Origin: Ensifer canadensis | GTDB taxonomy: Bacteria; Pseudomonadota; Alphaproteobacteria; Rhizobiales; Rhizobiaceae | Direction of reading: 5' to 3' | DNA: 64,000 bases | Assembly: GCF_017488845.2 (NCBI RefSeq) | Contig: NZ_CP083371.1 | Coordinates: 1,849,931 to 1,913,930 of the forward strand | Shown: positions 16,678-26,458 of the stretch, one piece after another | How positions within the stretch are numbered: the first letter of the stretch is position 1 | Layout of the letters: each line of letters begins with the position of its first letter | Translations under genes and position numbers: made by a program | Notes under the pieces: model-generated | Told to the model about the DNA's origin: nothing | Database searches by the model: none | What the model saw: the letters and a program-made list of their open reading frames with translations, nothing else

Positions 16678-17772
16678 ATGGCACCAGGAAATGACACGGC
16701 TTCGCCGGAAGAGACTCAGTATACCGCAGGTGTTCGCCGTGCGACGCTTTCCTACGGCTTCCTCTATCAATTCATGCAGGGCGTCATCAGCAGCGTACTA
16801 TGGGCAGTCCTCGGATATGACCCAATAGAAGTTGCGCCGATCACCTTGATCCTGGTGTTGAACGGCACGCTGATGTCCTATGCGATGGCAGCCACGCTCT
16901 TCAGGTGCAGGGAGCGTTCCATTCTCTTCAAGCTCCTGGTCGGCTCCGCCTTGTCGCTCGTCGCGGCAGTGATCAACGCCGGCGTCGACCTCGCTTGCCA
17001 CTTTCTTATCGCGCATGGCGATCCGGCCGACGTCAACTGGACCAACGTCGCCTATACCGTCATCTATTGCGTGGCGCTGTTCCACGGATGGGCCTTCTTC
17101 TACATTGCGCTTCTCTCCAATTTTGAGTTGCGCGAACGCGAACGGCGCCTGGCCTTGACGCGAGAAGAAGCGTTAACGGCGCAGATGCGGGCGCTGCGCT
17201 ACCAGGTCAACCCGCACTTCCTGTTCAACACCTTGAATTCGATCGCCGGGCTGATCGAGGAAGGTGCTTCGACGGCGGCGGGCCGCATGGTGCTTTCGCT
17301 CTCCTCCTTCCTGCGCACGACGCTCGAACTCGACCCAATGCAAGACGTCTGTCTCGCCGACGAACTGGCGCTGCAGATCGGCTATCTCAACATCGAGGGC
17401 GAGCGCTTCTCGGACCGCATGCGACTGAAGCTCGACATTGCACCCGGCCTGGAGCAGGCGCTCGTGCCGAGCCTCATTCTCCAGCCGCTGATCGAGAATG
17501 CGGTGAAACACGGCGTCGGCAGTTCGGCCGGCGCGGTCGAAATCCTGATCAGCGCGGCACGTCACGGTGAAACCCTCGAGCTTTCCGTCGAAAACGACCT
17601 GACGATCGAACCGCAATGCGCGACCAAAAAGCCTCCGGGAACGGGTACAGGCCTCAAGAATGTCGCCGACCGCATCAGGGCCCGATTTCCGGAGATGGGG
17701 GCCTTCATTTCCGGTCTTGTCGCACCGCACCGCTTTCGGGCGGCGATCACCATGCCCTTGAGGCTGGCATGA
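16678..17772 (+). CDS. LytS/AlgZ-type sensor histidine kinase, copy 1
   Basis: A 364-residue membrane kinase. Four hydrophobic helices fill residues 28-148. The His_kinase domain follows (ALRYQVNPHFLFNTLNS, phospho-acceptor His180), then an ATPase domain with N-box ENAVKHGVG and G-box GTGTGLKNVADRI. There is no periplasmic sensor domain, so the signal is probably sensed in or at the membrane. The ATG at 16678 has GAGGGA about 9 bp upstream. It is followed by a second kinase of exactly the same length and by one LytTR regulator. Kinase and regulator normally form a two-component system acting by direct-repeat binding. Confidence 0.9.
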   Translation: MAPGNDTASPEETQYTAGVRRATLSYGFLYQFMQGVISSVLWAVLGYDPIEVAPITLILVLNGTLMSYAMAATLFRCRERSILFKLLVGSALSLVAAVINAGVDLACHFLIAHGDPADVNWTNVAYTVIYCVALFHGWAFFYIALLSNFELRERERRLALTREEALTAQMRALRYQVNPHFLFNTLNSIAGLIEEGASTAAGRMVLSLSSFLRTTLELDPMQDVCLADELALQIGYLNIEGERFSDRMRLKLDIAPGLEQALVPSLILQPLIENAVKHGVGSSAGAVEILISAARHGETLELSVENDLTIEPQCATKKPPGTGTGLKNVADRIRARFPEMGAFISGLVAPHRFRAAITMPLRLA

Positions 17773-17825
17773 CGCTAAGGCCTCCGCGGAGCGGCAGGCC
17801 GGCAAAAGCAACGGGGTTTGCATTC

Positions 17826-17897
17826 CGCAAGCGGCAAATAGCAGCGCCCGAAAGGTCAGGACTTTCTGCAAACGGCTTGATTTCGCCGACGAACGGC
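17826..17897. promoter_or_regulatory. Three LytTR-box-like sites, copy 2 (before kinase 2)
   Basis: A second version of the upstream element lies between the two kinase genes: sites at 17826-17835 (GCCGCTTGCG on the minus strand), 17867-17876 (GCCGTTTGCA) and 17888-17897 (GCCGTTCGTC). Starts are 41 and 21 bp apart. About 85 bp around them aligns with 16565-16650, so the gene was duplicated together with its control region. Confidence 0.5.
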
Positions 17898-17934
17898 AAT
17901 CGACATTGGCGGCCGGTTGAACGATAAAAATGGC

Positions 17935-19029
17935 ATGAAACCCAAGGACGAAACAAAATCGCCGGACGAAAGCGCCTATATCGGCAGCGTTCGGCGCACG
18001 ACGCTCTGGCTCGGTTTTCTCTATTGGTTCGTGGAATTTCTCATCAGCAGTATCCTGTGGGGCATACTCGGAACCGATCCGATCGTGTCTGCCCCCGGCA
18101 AATTGCTGCTGATGTCCTGTGGCATGGTTCTTTCCTACGGTATCGCGGCGGCGATGTTTCGGGTCAGGCACCGGCATATAGCCACCAAGATCGTCGTTGG
18201 ATTCTCCACCTCTCTCATTGCCGCCTTTGCCAATACCGGCATCGACTTCCTGCTCTATGTTTTATTCGTGCGTCCCGACCCGATCACGGTCGACTGGACG
18301 AATACCGGTTACACGCTCGTCTACAGCATGGCGACGTTCGTGGGGTGGTCGTTCTTCTTCGTCGCGCTGCTCTACAGCTTCGAGCTGCGTGAGCGCGAAC
18401 GGCGCCTGGCGATCTCGCGGGAGGAAGCACTGGCCGCGCAAATGCGTGCGCTCCGATACCAGGTCAATCCGCACTTTCTGTTCAATACGCTGAACTCCAT
18501 CACCGGCCTGATCGAGGAAGGGCAGACCATTGCAGCGACCCGCATGGTGATGTCGCTTTCGAACTTTCTGCGCACGACGTTGGAGCTCGACCCGCTGCAC
18601 GACGTGCGGCTTGCGGATGAACTCGCCCTGCAAACCGGATATCTGCATATCGAAGGCGAGCGTTACTCCGACCGGATGAAGCTGCGGATGGACATCGCCA
18701 ATGGCCTGGAAGAGGCTCTGGTGCCAAGTCTGATCCTGCAGCCCTTGATCGAGAACGCCGTGAAACACGGCGTCGGCCGCTCTCCTGATCAGGTTGAGAT
18801 CGTCATCAGCGCGGCCAAGGTCGGCCATGCGCTCGAGATCGCCGTCGAAAACGATATCGCGCCGGAGACCGGGGGCGGGCGACGCCAGTCTTCCGGCACC
18901 GGGATCGGTCTCAAGAATGTCGCCGATCGGGTGCAGGCGCGCTTTCCAGGCGTCGGCGCCTGTGTATCCGGCCTTGTAACGCCCAAGCGTTTCAGAGCAG
19001 CAATCACAATGCCCCTGAGGCTCGCATGA
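17935..19029 (+). CDS. LytS/AlgZ-type sensor histidine kinase, copy 2
   Basis: A 364-residue paralogue of the preceding kinase with the same plan: four membrane helices, His180 in ALRYQVNPHFLFNTLNS, N-box ENAVKHGVG and a final GLKNVADR segment. The two proteins are closely similar along their whole length but diverge in the membrane part, so they may sense different cues and share one regulator. The ATG at 17935 gives exactly the same length as copy 1 and aligns with its start. A TTG at 17917 is possible, but neither has a strong ribosome site. Its stop overlaps the regulator start as ATGA. Confidence 0.88.
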   Translation: MKPKDETKSPDESAYIGSVRRTTLWLGFLYWFVEFLISSILWGILGTDPIVSAPGKLLLMSCGMVLSYGIAAAMFRVRHRHIATKIVVGFSTSLIAAFANTGIDFLLYVLFVRPDPITVDWTNTGYTLVYSMATFVGWSFFFVALLYSFELRERERRLAISREEALAAQMRALRYQVNPHFLFNTLNSITGLIEEGQTIAATRMVMSLSNFLRTTLELDPLHDVRLADELALQTGYLHIEGERYSDRMKLRMDIANGLEEALVPSLILQPLIENAVKHGVGRSPDQVEIVISAAKVGHALEIAVENDIAPETGGGRRQSSGTGIGLKNVADRVQARFPGVGACVSGLVTPKRFRAAITMPLRLA

Positions 19030-19817
19030 ACGAAATCCAGATAGAGCCCCTGTCGATCCTCGTCATCGATGACGAGCCCCTGGCGCGTCGCCGGCTTATA
19101 CGCCTGCTCGGGGCCATGCCCGGGATCAAGATCGTCGGGACGGCCGGCAATGTGCAGCAGGCCTGCGTTCTCGTCGCCGAACTTTTGCCGGACGTGATCC
19201 TGCTCGACATCCAGATGCCCGGCGGCACCGGCTTCGACATTTTGGAACGGTTGGGCAACAACGCACCTGCCGTCGTTTTCGTGACCGCCTTCGATCACTA
19301 TGCCCTTCGCGCCTTCGAGGCCGCCGCGGTCGACTATGTCACCAAACCGATCGAGCCCAATCGTCTACGAACTGCGATTGATCGGGCCCGCATGGCGATT
19401 GCGGCACTAACAAGCGCCGAACGCGTGCTGGAACTCAACGAAACCGTGCGGGCGCTCCGGCAGGCGCTTCGCAAGCAGGAGGCGCAGGTCGCCGATATCT
19501 GGGTGAAGGCAAGAGGCGAGTTCATTCGCATCGCGCTCGATCGCGTGGTGCGGTTCCAGGCGGAGCGCGACTACGTCCGCATCCACACCGAGAACAAATC
19601 CTACCTGCACCACGAGAGCCTGGCTTCACTCGCAGGCCGGCTGGACCCGGCTGAGTTTCTCCGGCTCCACCGAAGCTCGATCGTTCGGCGCCATTGCATC
19701 GTCGGCTTGCGGCAGGCGCCCTTCGCCGCCTTGATCGCGCTTCTGTCGGACGGAAGCGAAATCCGCGTCGGGCGAACCTACGTAAAGCAGGTGCGTCCCC
19801 TCTCCACAGAGCGCTAG
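19026..19817 (+). CDS. LytTR-family response regulator
   Basis: A 263-residue regulator. The receiver domain has the acidic pocket IDDE (residues 14-17), phospho-acceptor Asp61 in LLDIQMP, and the T/K switch residues (FVTAFD, VTKPIE). A short linker helix leads to a LytTR DNA-binding domain from about residue 155 (RFQAERDYVRIHTENKSYL, then LHRSSIVRR). It is translationally coupled to kinase 2. Likely targets are the repeated boxes before each kinase and thus the divergent autotransporter. The TAG stop lies inside the end of a RIME-like repeat, so the repeat may have supplied the present stop codon. Confidence 0.9.
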   Translation: MNEIQIEPLSILVIDDEPLARRRLIRLLGAMPGIKIVGTAGNVQQACVLVAELLPDVILLDIQMPGGTGFDILERLGNNAPAVVFVTAFDHYALRAFEAAAVDYVTKPIEPNRLRTAIDRARMAIAALTSAERVLELNETVRALRQALRKQEAQVADIWVKARGEFIRIALDRVVRFQAERDYVRIHTENKSYLHHESLASLAGRLDPAEFLRLHRSSIVRRHCIVGLRQAPFAALIALLSDGSEIRVGRTYVKQVRPLSTER

Positions 19818-19920
19818 ATCACTTCACTGTTTCATCGAAACAGTGAAATGATCTAGCTCGTTGAAATAGCGCAATTCCGGACGGAAAACCGTTTCACACT
19901 TTTCGTGGAATTGCTCTAGG
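19814..19920 (+). repeat. RIME1-like rhizobial intergenic palindromic element, copy 1
   Basis: A 107-bp element made of two palindromes. The first is 19814-19856 (CTAGATCA...TGATCTAG type, with TTTCACTG/CAGTGAAA arms). The second pairs GCAATTCC (19871-19878) with GGAATTGC (19907-19914). Its reverse complement recurs at 27778-27884 with only small differences. Size, two-palindrome structure and context match the RIME1 family of Rhizobiaceae. It lies directly at the stop of the LytTR gene. Confidence 0.8.
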
Positions 19921-19992
19921 ACGCCGGCCGGCCGCAGCATCCAACGGCGCACTGTCGCCGATGGCAAAGGTCAGGCTACCATCCCCAACCTG

Positions 19993-20790
19993 CTAGTCTT
20001 CGGTAAAAATCGGGTCCTGCGTGAACATCCCGCCCTGATAGACGGCAAGCGGCGACGAGGTCTCCGGCCGGCCGGGAGAGAGTTCGAGTTCGGCGCGGAA
20101 GTGCTCGGCATTGTCGCGAGGTCGCCAGCCGAGATAGGCGGCGTGCGAATTGTCCCACCAGCGGCTGTCATTGTCCGAGATGCCCCAGAGGATGGGGCAT
20201 CCGAGCATCGGCGCGCGGAACACGCAAGCGATCAGCGCGGCAAAATCGTCATAGGACATCCAGGTCGACAGCATGCGGTGGTTGGTCGGCTTTTCCATGC
20301 AGCTGCCGATCCGAACAAGCGCCGTCTCCTGGCCGAATTTCTCAAAATACATCCGGGCCAACGCCTCGCCGAAACATTTCGACACGCCATAGAGGCCATC
20401 GGGGCGCATCGGCGCATCCGCCTCCACGTGCTCGTCCTGCCGGTAGAAGCCGACAGTATGGTTGGAACTGGCAAAAAGAATGCGCGGCTGACCGTGCGCC
20501 CGTGCGGCCTCGTAGAGATTGTAGAGACCCAGCAGGTTTGCATTGAGGATCTTGGAGAACTTGTCCTCGACCGAGATGCCACCCAAGTGAAGAATGGCGT
20601 CGCAGCTCTCGACCAGCCGATGCACGGCGGCTGCGTCGCCGAGATCGCAGGGCATGATCTCCTCATGCGGTGCCGCCGTGCCTAGATCGGCAATATCCGA
20701 AAGACGCACGACCTCCGCCAGGTGAGCCAAGCGCCCCCGCATGGCGCGACCCAATGCTCCCGCCGCACCTGTCATCAACAGTCGCTTCAA
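19993..20790 (-). CDS. udh: Uronate dehydrogenase (NAD-dependent)
   Basis: A 265-residue short-chain/epimerase-fold enzyme closely resembling Agrobacterium Udh, with N-terminal NAD motif TGAAGALG, catalytic YGVSKCFGE, ASSNHTVGFY and the late WWDNSH motif. It oxidises D-galacturonate or D-glucuronate to the aldaro-1,5-lactone, the first step of the oxidative uronate pathway. It faces away from the GntR gene at 20982, and the other pathway genes (kdgD, gci, gli, TRAP importer) follow that gene, so the regulator sits between the first enzyme and the rest. Confidence 0.9.
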   Translation of the reverse strand: MKRLLMTGAAGALGRAMRGRLAHLAEVVRLSDIADLGTAAPHEEIMPCDLGDAAAVHRLVESCDAILHLGGISVEDKFSKILNANLLGLYNLYEAARAHGQPRILFASSNHTVGFYRQDEHVEADAPMRPDGLYGVSKCFGEALARMYFEKFGQETALVRIGSCMEKPTNHRMLSTWMSYDDFAALIACVFRAPMLGCPILWGISDNDSRWWDNSHAAYLGWRPRDNAEHFRAELELSPGRPETSSPLAVYQGGMFTQDPIFTED

Positions 20791-20981
20791 GTCCAGTCCT
20801 CCGTAACCGGCGCGCCTTGTCGCCGGGATCGATGCATTGCATTTCTGCGCAACTCATCATACAGGTTGATGCGAGGGCGTCAATAAATCGGACATGTGAT
20901 GCCACAAGCCCGATTGATGTGGCACACAGGCTGGACAAAACGTACCGACAGGCGGACAAACGACCACGAGAAGGAGACGAG
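20791..20981. promoter_or_regulatory. Divergent promoter region udh / gntR with two inverted repeats
   Basis: This 191-bp interval has CATCA (20855-20859) facing TGATG (20867-20871), and a longer imperfect inverted repeat of TGTGATGCCACA (20895-20906) with TGTGGCACACA (20918-20928). Either could be an operator for the FadR-type regulator encoded next door. The gntR gene has AAGGAGA before its ATG. Confidence 0.45.
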
Positions 20982-21734
20982 ATGAGCGTTCAAACGAAGC
21001 TGGAGCCGGGCACCGGAACAGGCACGTTGACGTCGAGGCTCGGCGACACGTTGCGGCGGGCGATCGCTGCGGGTCAGTTTCCGCCGGGCAGCAAGTTGCC
21101 GAGCGAGGCGCAGCTCTCCGAGGCTCACGGCGTCAGCCGCACGGTCGTGCGCGAGGCGATCGCCGCACTTCGGGCAGACCGGCTGGTCGAGGCGCGTCAG
21201 GGCGCGGGTGTCTTCGTTCTCGAGCCCCCACCCGCCGCCGGACCCATACCGCTTTCCCTGCATCATATCGACCCGGCGCGCGTATCCTCCATGATCGAAC
21301 TGCTGGAGTTGCGAACCGCCGTCGAGGTAGAAGCCGCAGGACTTGCCGCGCTTCGACGGTCGCCGGCGCAGGAAGAGGTGATCATCGAAAGACACGATGC
21401 GGTCCGCGCCTGCCTCAACGCCGGCGTCTCCAGCGTCGAAGCCGACTTCGCCCTGCATCTCGCCATAGCCGAGGCCACCAACAATCCGCGCTTCCGTGAG
21501 TTCCTGGCGATGATCGGCAGAAACGTCATCCCGCGCGGTGCACTGCGCAACGACGACAGCGAACAGGATCAGTCCGCCTATATCGCCATGCTCGACAACG
21601 AACACAATGACATCGTCGTCGCCATATCCAACGGCGACGAAGAGGGTGCGCGCGAGGCGATGCGACGCCATCTGCGGGGCAGCCAGGCCCGCTACCGGAC
21701 ACTGCTGCGCGAACAACGCGCACCTGTACGATAA
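20982..21734 (+). CDS. GntR-family (FadR subfamily) regulator of the uronate cluster
   Basis: A 250-residue regulator. The winged helix contains LPSEAQLSEAHGVSRT and VVREAIAALRADRLVEARQG. The FCD effector domain follows (ELLELRTAVEVEAAGLAALRR, then DFALHLAIAEATNNPRF). The ATG at 20982 has an AAGGAG site. Its place between udh and kdgD argues that it controls the pathway, with a uronate, aldarolactone or keto-deoxy sugar acid as likely inducer. A perfect 12-bp palindrome between this gene and kdgD is the best operator candidate. Confidence 0.88.
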   Translation: MSVQTKLEPGTGTGTLTSRLGDTLRRAIAAGQFPPGSKLPSEAQLSEAHGVSRTVVREAIAALRADRLVEARQGAGVFVLEPPPAAGPIPLSLHHIDPARVSSMIELLELRTAVEVEAAGLAALRRSPAQEEVIIERHDAVRACLNAGVSSVEADFALHLAIAEATNNPRFREFLAMIGRNVIPRGALRNDDSEQDQSAYIAMLDNEHNDIVVAISNGDEEGAREAMRRHLRGSQARYRTLLREQRAPVR

Positions 21735-22709
<975 letters not shown>

Positions 22710-22710
22710 G

Positions 22711-23847
22711 ATGAAAATCACAGCCGTCCGCACGCATCTGCTGGAACACCGCCTTGCGGTGCCGTTCGAGAGCGCGTCGATGCGCTTCGACCGGCGGGCC
22801 CATGTGCTGGTGGAGATCGTCTGCGACGACGGCACCACCGGCTGGGGCGAATGCCTTGGCCCAGCAAGACCCAACGCCGCCGTGGTCGCCGCCTATACCC
22901 CTTGGCTTACGGGCGCCGATCCACTTGAAACCGAAAAGATCTGGGCGCGGCTCTACAACGCGCTGCGCGACCAGGGCCAGCGCGGCCTGGCGCTGACCGC
23001 GCTGTCAGGCATCGACATCGCGCTTTGGGACATCAAGGGCAAACATTTCGGCGTGCCGGTTTCCACGCTTCTCGGAGGCCGCTTCCGCGAAACGGTCAAG
23101 GCCTATGCAACGGGAAGCTTCAAGCGCGACGGCATCGACCGGGTCGAGGACAACGCCGCCGAAGTCGCCCGCTATCGCGCTGAGGGCTTTCATGCCAGCA
23201 AGATCAAGATCGGGTTTGGCGTGCGCGAGGATCTTGCTGTCGTCCGTGCCGTGCGCGAAGCGGTCGGCACAGACATGCGGCTGATGGTCGATGCCAATCA
23301 TGGCTACGACGTGCTTGAGGCGCTCGCGTTTGGCCGCAAGGCTGCCGATTTGGACATCGACTGGTTCGAGGAGCCGGTGGTGCCGGAACAGCTCGGCGCC
23401 TATCGTGAAGTGCGTGCCGGCCAACCGATACCGGTCGCCGGCGGAGAAACCTGGCATAGCCGCTGGGGGATGCGCGAGCCGGTCGAAACCCGCGCCGTCG
23501 ACATTCTCCAGCCCGATCTTGCCGGCGTTGGTGGGTTCACCGAGGCGCGACGCGTCGCCGATATGGCAGCGCTCCATGGCGTCCGCATCGTCCCGCATGT
23601 CTGGGGGACGGCGGTTCATATCGCTGCCGCCCTCCAGTTCATGGCGGCGATGGTGCCCAACCCGGTGCGCGTCAATCCGATCGAGCCGATCCTCGAATTC
23701 GATCGCACCGAAAATCCGTTCCGGCAGGCGGTGATCAAAACGCCGATCGAGCATGACCAGGGGGTTGTCAAAATCCCCGGTGGTCCGGGACTTGGCATCG
23801 AAATCGACCGCGATGCGCTTGCCGAGTTTCGGATGAGGGATGATTGA
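22711..23847 (+). CDS. gci: D-galactarolactone cycloisomerase (enolase superfamily)
   Basis: A 378-residue mandelate racemase/muconate lactonising enzyme-type protein that closely matches Agrobacterium Gci from start (MKITAVRTHLLEHRL) to end. Catalytic features are KIKIGFG (lysine pair), DANHGYD, WFEEPVVPE, GGETW and PHVWGT. It opens D-galactaro-1,4-lactone to 3-deoxy-2-keto-hexarate, the substrate of KdgD. The start follows the kdgD stop by one base. Confidence 0.92.
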   Translation: MKITAVRTHLLEHRLAVPFESASMRFDRRAHVLVEIVCDDGTTGWGECLGPARPNAAVVAAYTPWLTGADPLETEKIWARLYNALRDQGQRGLALTALSGIDIALWDIKGKHFGVPVSTLLGGRFRETVKAYATGSFKRDGIDRVEDNAAEVARYRAEGFHASKIKIGFGVREDLAVVRAVREAVGTDMRLMVDANHGYDVLEALAFGRKAADLDIDWFEEPVVPEQLGAYREVRAGQPIPVAGGETWHSRWGMREPVETRAVDILQPDLAGVGGFTEARRVADMAALHGVRIVPHVWGTAVHIAAALQFMAAMVPNPVRVNPIEPILEFDRTENPFRQAVIKTPIEHDQGVVKIPGGPGLGIEIDRDALAEFRMRDD

Positions 23848-23848
23848 G

Positions 23849-24730
23849 ATGCTGGTCAGAACGCTCTCCGGTCGCCCGCCAAAAATCGCGCTGCCAAGAG
23901 GCACAGTCGATACCCAGTTGCATATGTATCTGCCCGGCTTTCCTGCCCTTGCTGGCGGGCCCGCACTTCCCGCCGGTGCCCTGCCCGATGCGGGCCAATA
24001 CAGAAAGCTCATGCGGTGGCTCGGCATAGACAGGGTCATCATCACGCAGGGCAATGCCCATCAGCGCGACAATACAAATCTGATTGCCTGCCTGAAAGCC
24101 ATGGGACCCTTGGCCCGCGGCGTCGCCGCCTTCGGCGCGGAGACCTCGGAGCGCGAGCTCGACGCGCTATCTACGGCAGGGGTCATCGGCGCAAGGATCA
24201 TGGATCTGCCCGGCGGCGCCGTCGGCCTTGACGAACTCGAAGCTGTGGATGACCGGGCGGCAGCCCGCGGCTGGATGGTCGCCATCCAGTTCGACGGCAG
24301 CAACATCCTTCAGCACGAACCAAGACTGCAGAAACTGAAATCCCGTTGGGTTTTCGACCATCACGGCAAGTTCTTCTCCGGCGCGGCACCGGATGGACCC
24401 GAAGTCGCCGCGGTCAAGCGGCTGATCGATGGCGGCAACTGCTGGTTCAAGTTTGCCGGTGTCTACGAATCCTCAAAGACCGGCGGTCCCGATTTTGCCG
24501 ACGTCGCCGCACTGTCGCGCGCGGTTGTCGCGCATGCGCCCGAACGCGTGGTCTGGGGCAGCAACTGGCCACACAACCTTGCAAAGACCAACGCCGACTA
24601 TCCCGACGATGCCGAACTGACCGACACAGTTCTGGGCTGGCTGCCGGACGCCGGCGCCCGTCATCGCGTGCTCGTCGAAAATCCTGAACGGCTCTTTGGC
24701 TTGAAGCCATTCACGGACAGAGGTGCCTGA
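23849..24730 (+). CDS. gli: D-galactarolactone isomerase (amidohydrolase superfamily)
   Basis: A 293-residue amidohydrolase-fold protein resembling Agrobacterium Gli. It isomerises the D-galactaro-1,5-lactone made by Udh into the 1,4-lactone used by Gci. It begins with VDTQLHMYLPG (a Q-x-H variant of the usual HxH metal motif), then VFDHHGKF, and ends with a WGSNWPHN motif. The Q for H change fits the metal-independent chemistry reported for this enzyme. I chose ATG 23849 (GAGGG 9 bp upstream); ATG 23840 is nearer but has no spaced ribosome site. Confidence 0.88.
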   Translation: MLVRTLSGRPPKIALPRGTVDTQLHMYLPGFPALAGGPALPAGALPDAGQYRKLMRWLGIDRVIITQGNAHQRDNTNLIACLKAMGPLARGVAAFGAETSERELDALSTAGVIGARIMDLPGGAVGLDELEAVDDRAAARGWMVAIQFDGSNILQHEPRLQKLKSRWVFDHHGKFFSGAAPDGPEVAAVKRLIDGGNCWFKFAGVYESSKTGGPDFADVAALSRAVVAHAPERVVWGSNWPHNLAKTNADYPDDAELTDTVLGWLPDAGARHRVLVENPERLFGLKPFTDRGA

Positions 24731-24746
24731 AGCCACCCGCATTCGT

Positions 24747-24766
24747 CCGAAGCGAGGAGGCTTCGG
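24747..24766 (+). other. Stem-loop before the TRAP binding-protein gene
   Basis: CCGAAGC (24747-24753) pairs with GCTTCGG (24760-24766) around a 6-base loop, 24 bp before the dctP start. It may stabilise the 5' end of processed binding-protein mRNA. Confidence 0.5.
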
Positions 24767-24790
24767 CGCTACAAGAAGGAGGAGGACAAA

Positions 24791-25765
24791 ATGAACATCG
24801 CAAAAACGCTTTGCCTGGCCCTGGGCGTTGCCCTCAGCGCCGGCACCCTGCAGGCGCAGGAAATCACGCTGCGCTCGGCCGACATCCACCCGGACGGTTA
24901 TCCGACCGTCGAGGCTGTGAAATACATGGGCGAACTGGTCGCCAAGCGCACCAATGGCCGCATCAAGATCGACGTCACCAACAATGCAGCGCTTGGTAGC
25001 GAAAAGGACACGATCGAGCAGACGCGCTTCGGCGTCATCGACATGAACCGCGTCAATGCAGCACCCTTCAACAACCTGGTGCCGCAGACCGTCGTGCTCG
25101 GGCTTCCCTTCCTGTTCCGCTCGACCGAGCACATGCACAAGACCGTCGACGGGCCGATCGGCGACGAAGTGCTTGCCGCCTTCGAACCGCACGGCCTGAT
25201 CGGACTTGCCTTCTACGATTCCGGCGCGCGCTCGTTCTATTCCACCAAGAAGCCGATCGAGAAGCTGGCCGATCTCAAGGGCATGAAGGTTCGCGTCCAG
25301 CAGTCGGACCTGTGGATTGCAATGATGGAAGCGTTCGGCGCGAACGCCACGCCGATGCCCTTCGGCGAGGTCTATTCGTCGCTTGAGACCGGTGTCGTCG
25401 ATGCGGCGGAAAACAACTGGCCGTCCTACGAATCCTCCAGGCATTTCGAGGTTGCCAAGAACTACACTCTGACCGAACATTCCCTCAATCCGGAAATCCT
25501 GGTGATCTCGAAGATGAGCTGGGACAAGCTTTCGCCCGACGACCAGAAGGTCCTGAAGGAATCGGCGAAGGAATCGGTGGTGAAGATGCGTGAGCTCTGG
25601 ACGGCGCGGGAAAAGGCGTCGGAGGAAAAGGTTCGTGCAGCCGGCGCCAACGTCATCACCGTCGACAAGGCCGAATTCTCCGCGGCGATGAAGCCGGTCT
25701 ACGATCGCTTCGTCACCGACCCACAGATGAAGGACCTGCTCGAGCGGATCCGCGCCATCAACTAG
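24791..25765 (+). CDS. TRAP transporter solute-binding protein (DctP family), probable uronate binder
   Basis: A 324-residue periplasmic protein with a signal peptide ending at LQAQE. It has the DctP fold and the carboxylate-binding arginine region ([13 protein letters not shown]). The late motif [10 protein letters not shown] is typical of TRAP binders for sugar acids. AAGGAGGAGG lies before the ATG. Placement after Gli and before the membrane subunits makes galacturonate or glucuronate the likely ligand. Confidence 0.9.
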   Translation: MNIAKTLCLALGVALSAGTLQAQEITLRSADIHPDGYPTVEAVKYMGELVAKRTNGRIKIDVTNNAALGSEKDTIEQTRFGVIDMNRVNAAPFNNLVPQTVVLGLPFLFRSTEHMHKTVDGPIGDEVLAAFEPHGLIGLAFYDSGARSFYSTKKPIEKLADLKGMKVRVQQSDLWIAMMEAFGANATPMPFGEVYSSLETGVVDAAENNWPSYESSRHFEVAKNYTLTEHSLNPEILVISKMSWDKLSPDDQKVLKESAKESVVKMRELWTAREKASEEKVRAAGANVITVDKAEFSAAMKPVYDRFVTDPQMKDLLERIRAIN

Positions 25766-25860
25766 AGCAAGCTGCGTAAAAGTGTGCAGCGGTTTTGCGA
25801 TGCCGAGATGCGAAAAATCAAGAGCTTAGCGAATCCTGGAGATCGCGACGCGCTTTAGCG
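25763..25860 (+). repeat. Degenerate rhizobial intergenic repeat related to RIME
   Basis: The region after dctP contains AAAAGTGTGCAGCGGTTTTGCG, read here as AAAAGTGTG and CGGTTTT separated by 3 bases, the same core order as in the two RIME1-like copies (AAAAGTGTGAAACGGTTTTC-like). The rest of the sequence differs, so this is probably another member or a decayed copy. It overlaps the dctP stop codon. Confidence 0.45.
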
Positions 25861-25936
25861 GCATCCGATACGCCTGAGTGTCCGGCCCGATCGGTTGGAC
25901 ACTCCACTCGCCGGCAGCCAACGGAGGATAAAGGCA

Positions 25937-26458
25937 ATGTGGCGTTTCTTGCAGGCTGTCAGGCCTGTGCTAGCCCGGCTCAGCCGGCTCTCGCTTTACA
26001 TCTCAGGCCTCGGCCTCGTCACCATGACGGCAATCGTCGGCTGGCAGGTCTTCGCCCGCTATGTCCTCAACGACACGCCCAGCTGGTCGGAACCCCTGTC
26101 GCTGCATCTGATGTCCTGGTTCATCCTGCTCGGCGCGGCCGTCGGCGTGCGCGAGAGCGTGCATCTCGGGCTCGATTTCGTGCGCCATTCGGCATCGCCT
26201 GCGACGCAGCGCCTGATGGATATCGTCAGCCTTTCGCTGATCGTGCTCTTTGGCCTGGCCATGAGCTTCTATTCGACCCTGCTTGCCGCCGGCACCTGGG
26301 CGGCGACCATCCCCGTGCTCGGCTGGCCGGGCGGCGTCGATTTCTTCCCGATGATCGCAGGCGGCCTGCTGATCGCACTGTTTGCGGCGGAGCGTCTTGC
26401 CGACGTTGTGCTGGGCGAAGCGCCCGTCGCCGATGTCGTCATTCAGGAGGCAGCATAG
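25937..26458 (+). CDS. TRAP transporter small permease (DctQ family)
   Basis: A 173-residue protein with four membrane helices and the DctQ motif WQVFARYVLNDTPSWSEPLS at residues 36-55. It links the binding protein to the large permease. The ATG at 25937 has GGAGG upstream. The last base of its TAG stop is the first base of the DctM start (TAGTG). Confidence 0.9.
   Translation: MWRFLQAVRPVLARLSRLSLYISGLGLVTMTAIVGWQVFARYVLNDTPSWSEPLSLHLMSWFILLGAAVGVRESVHLGLDFVRHSASPATQRLMDIVSLSLIVLFGLAMSFYSTLLAAGTWAATIPVLGWPGGVDFFPMIAGGLLIALFAAERLADVVLGEAPVADVVIQEAA

Noticed and set aside
16454..16684. N-terminal extension of the autotransporter
   Set aside because: The extension copies sequence also found before kinase 2 in a noncoding place and has no signal-peptide character; the signal region starts at 16453.
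25795..26457. Long N-terminal extension of DctM
   Set aside because: That frame is the DctQ gene read out of frame; DctM begins at the GTG overlapping the DctQ stop.
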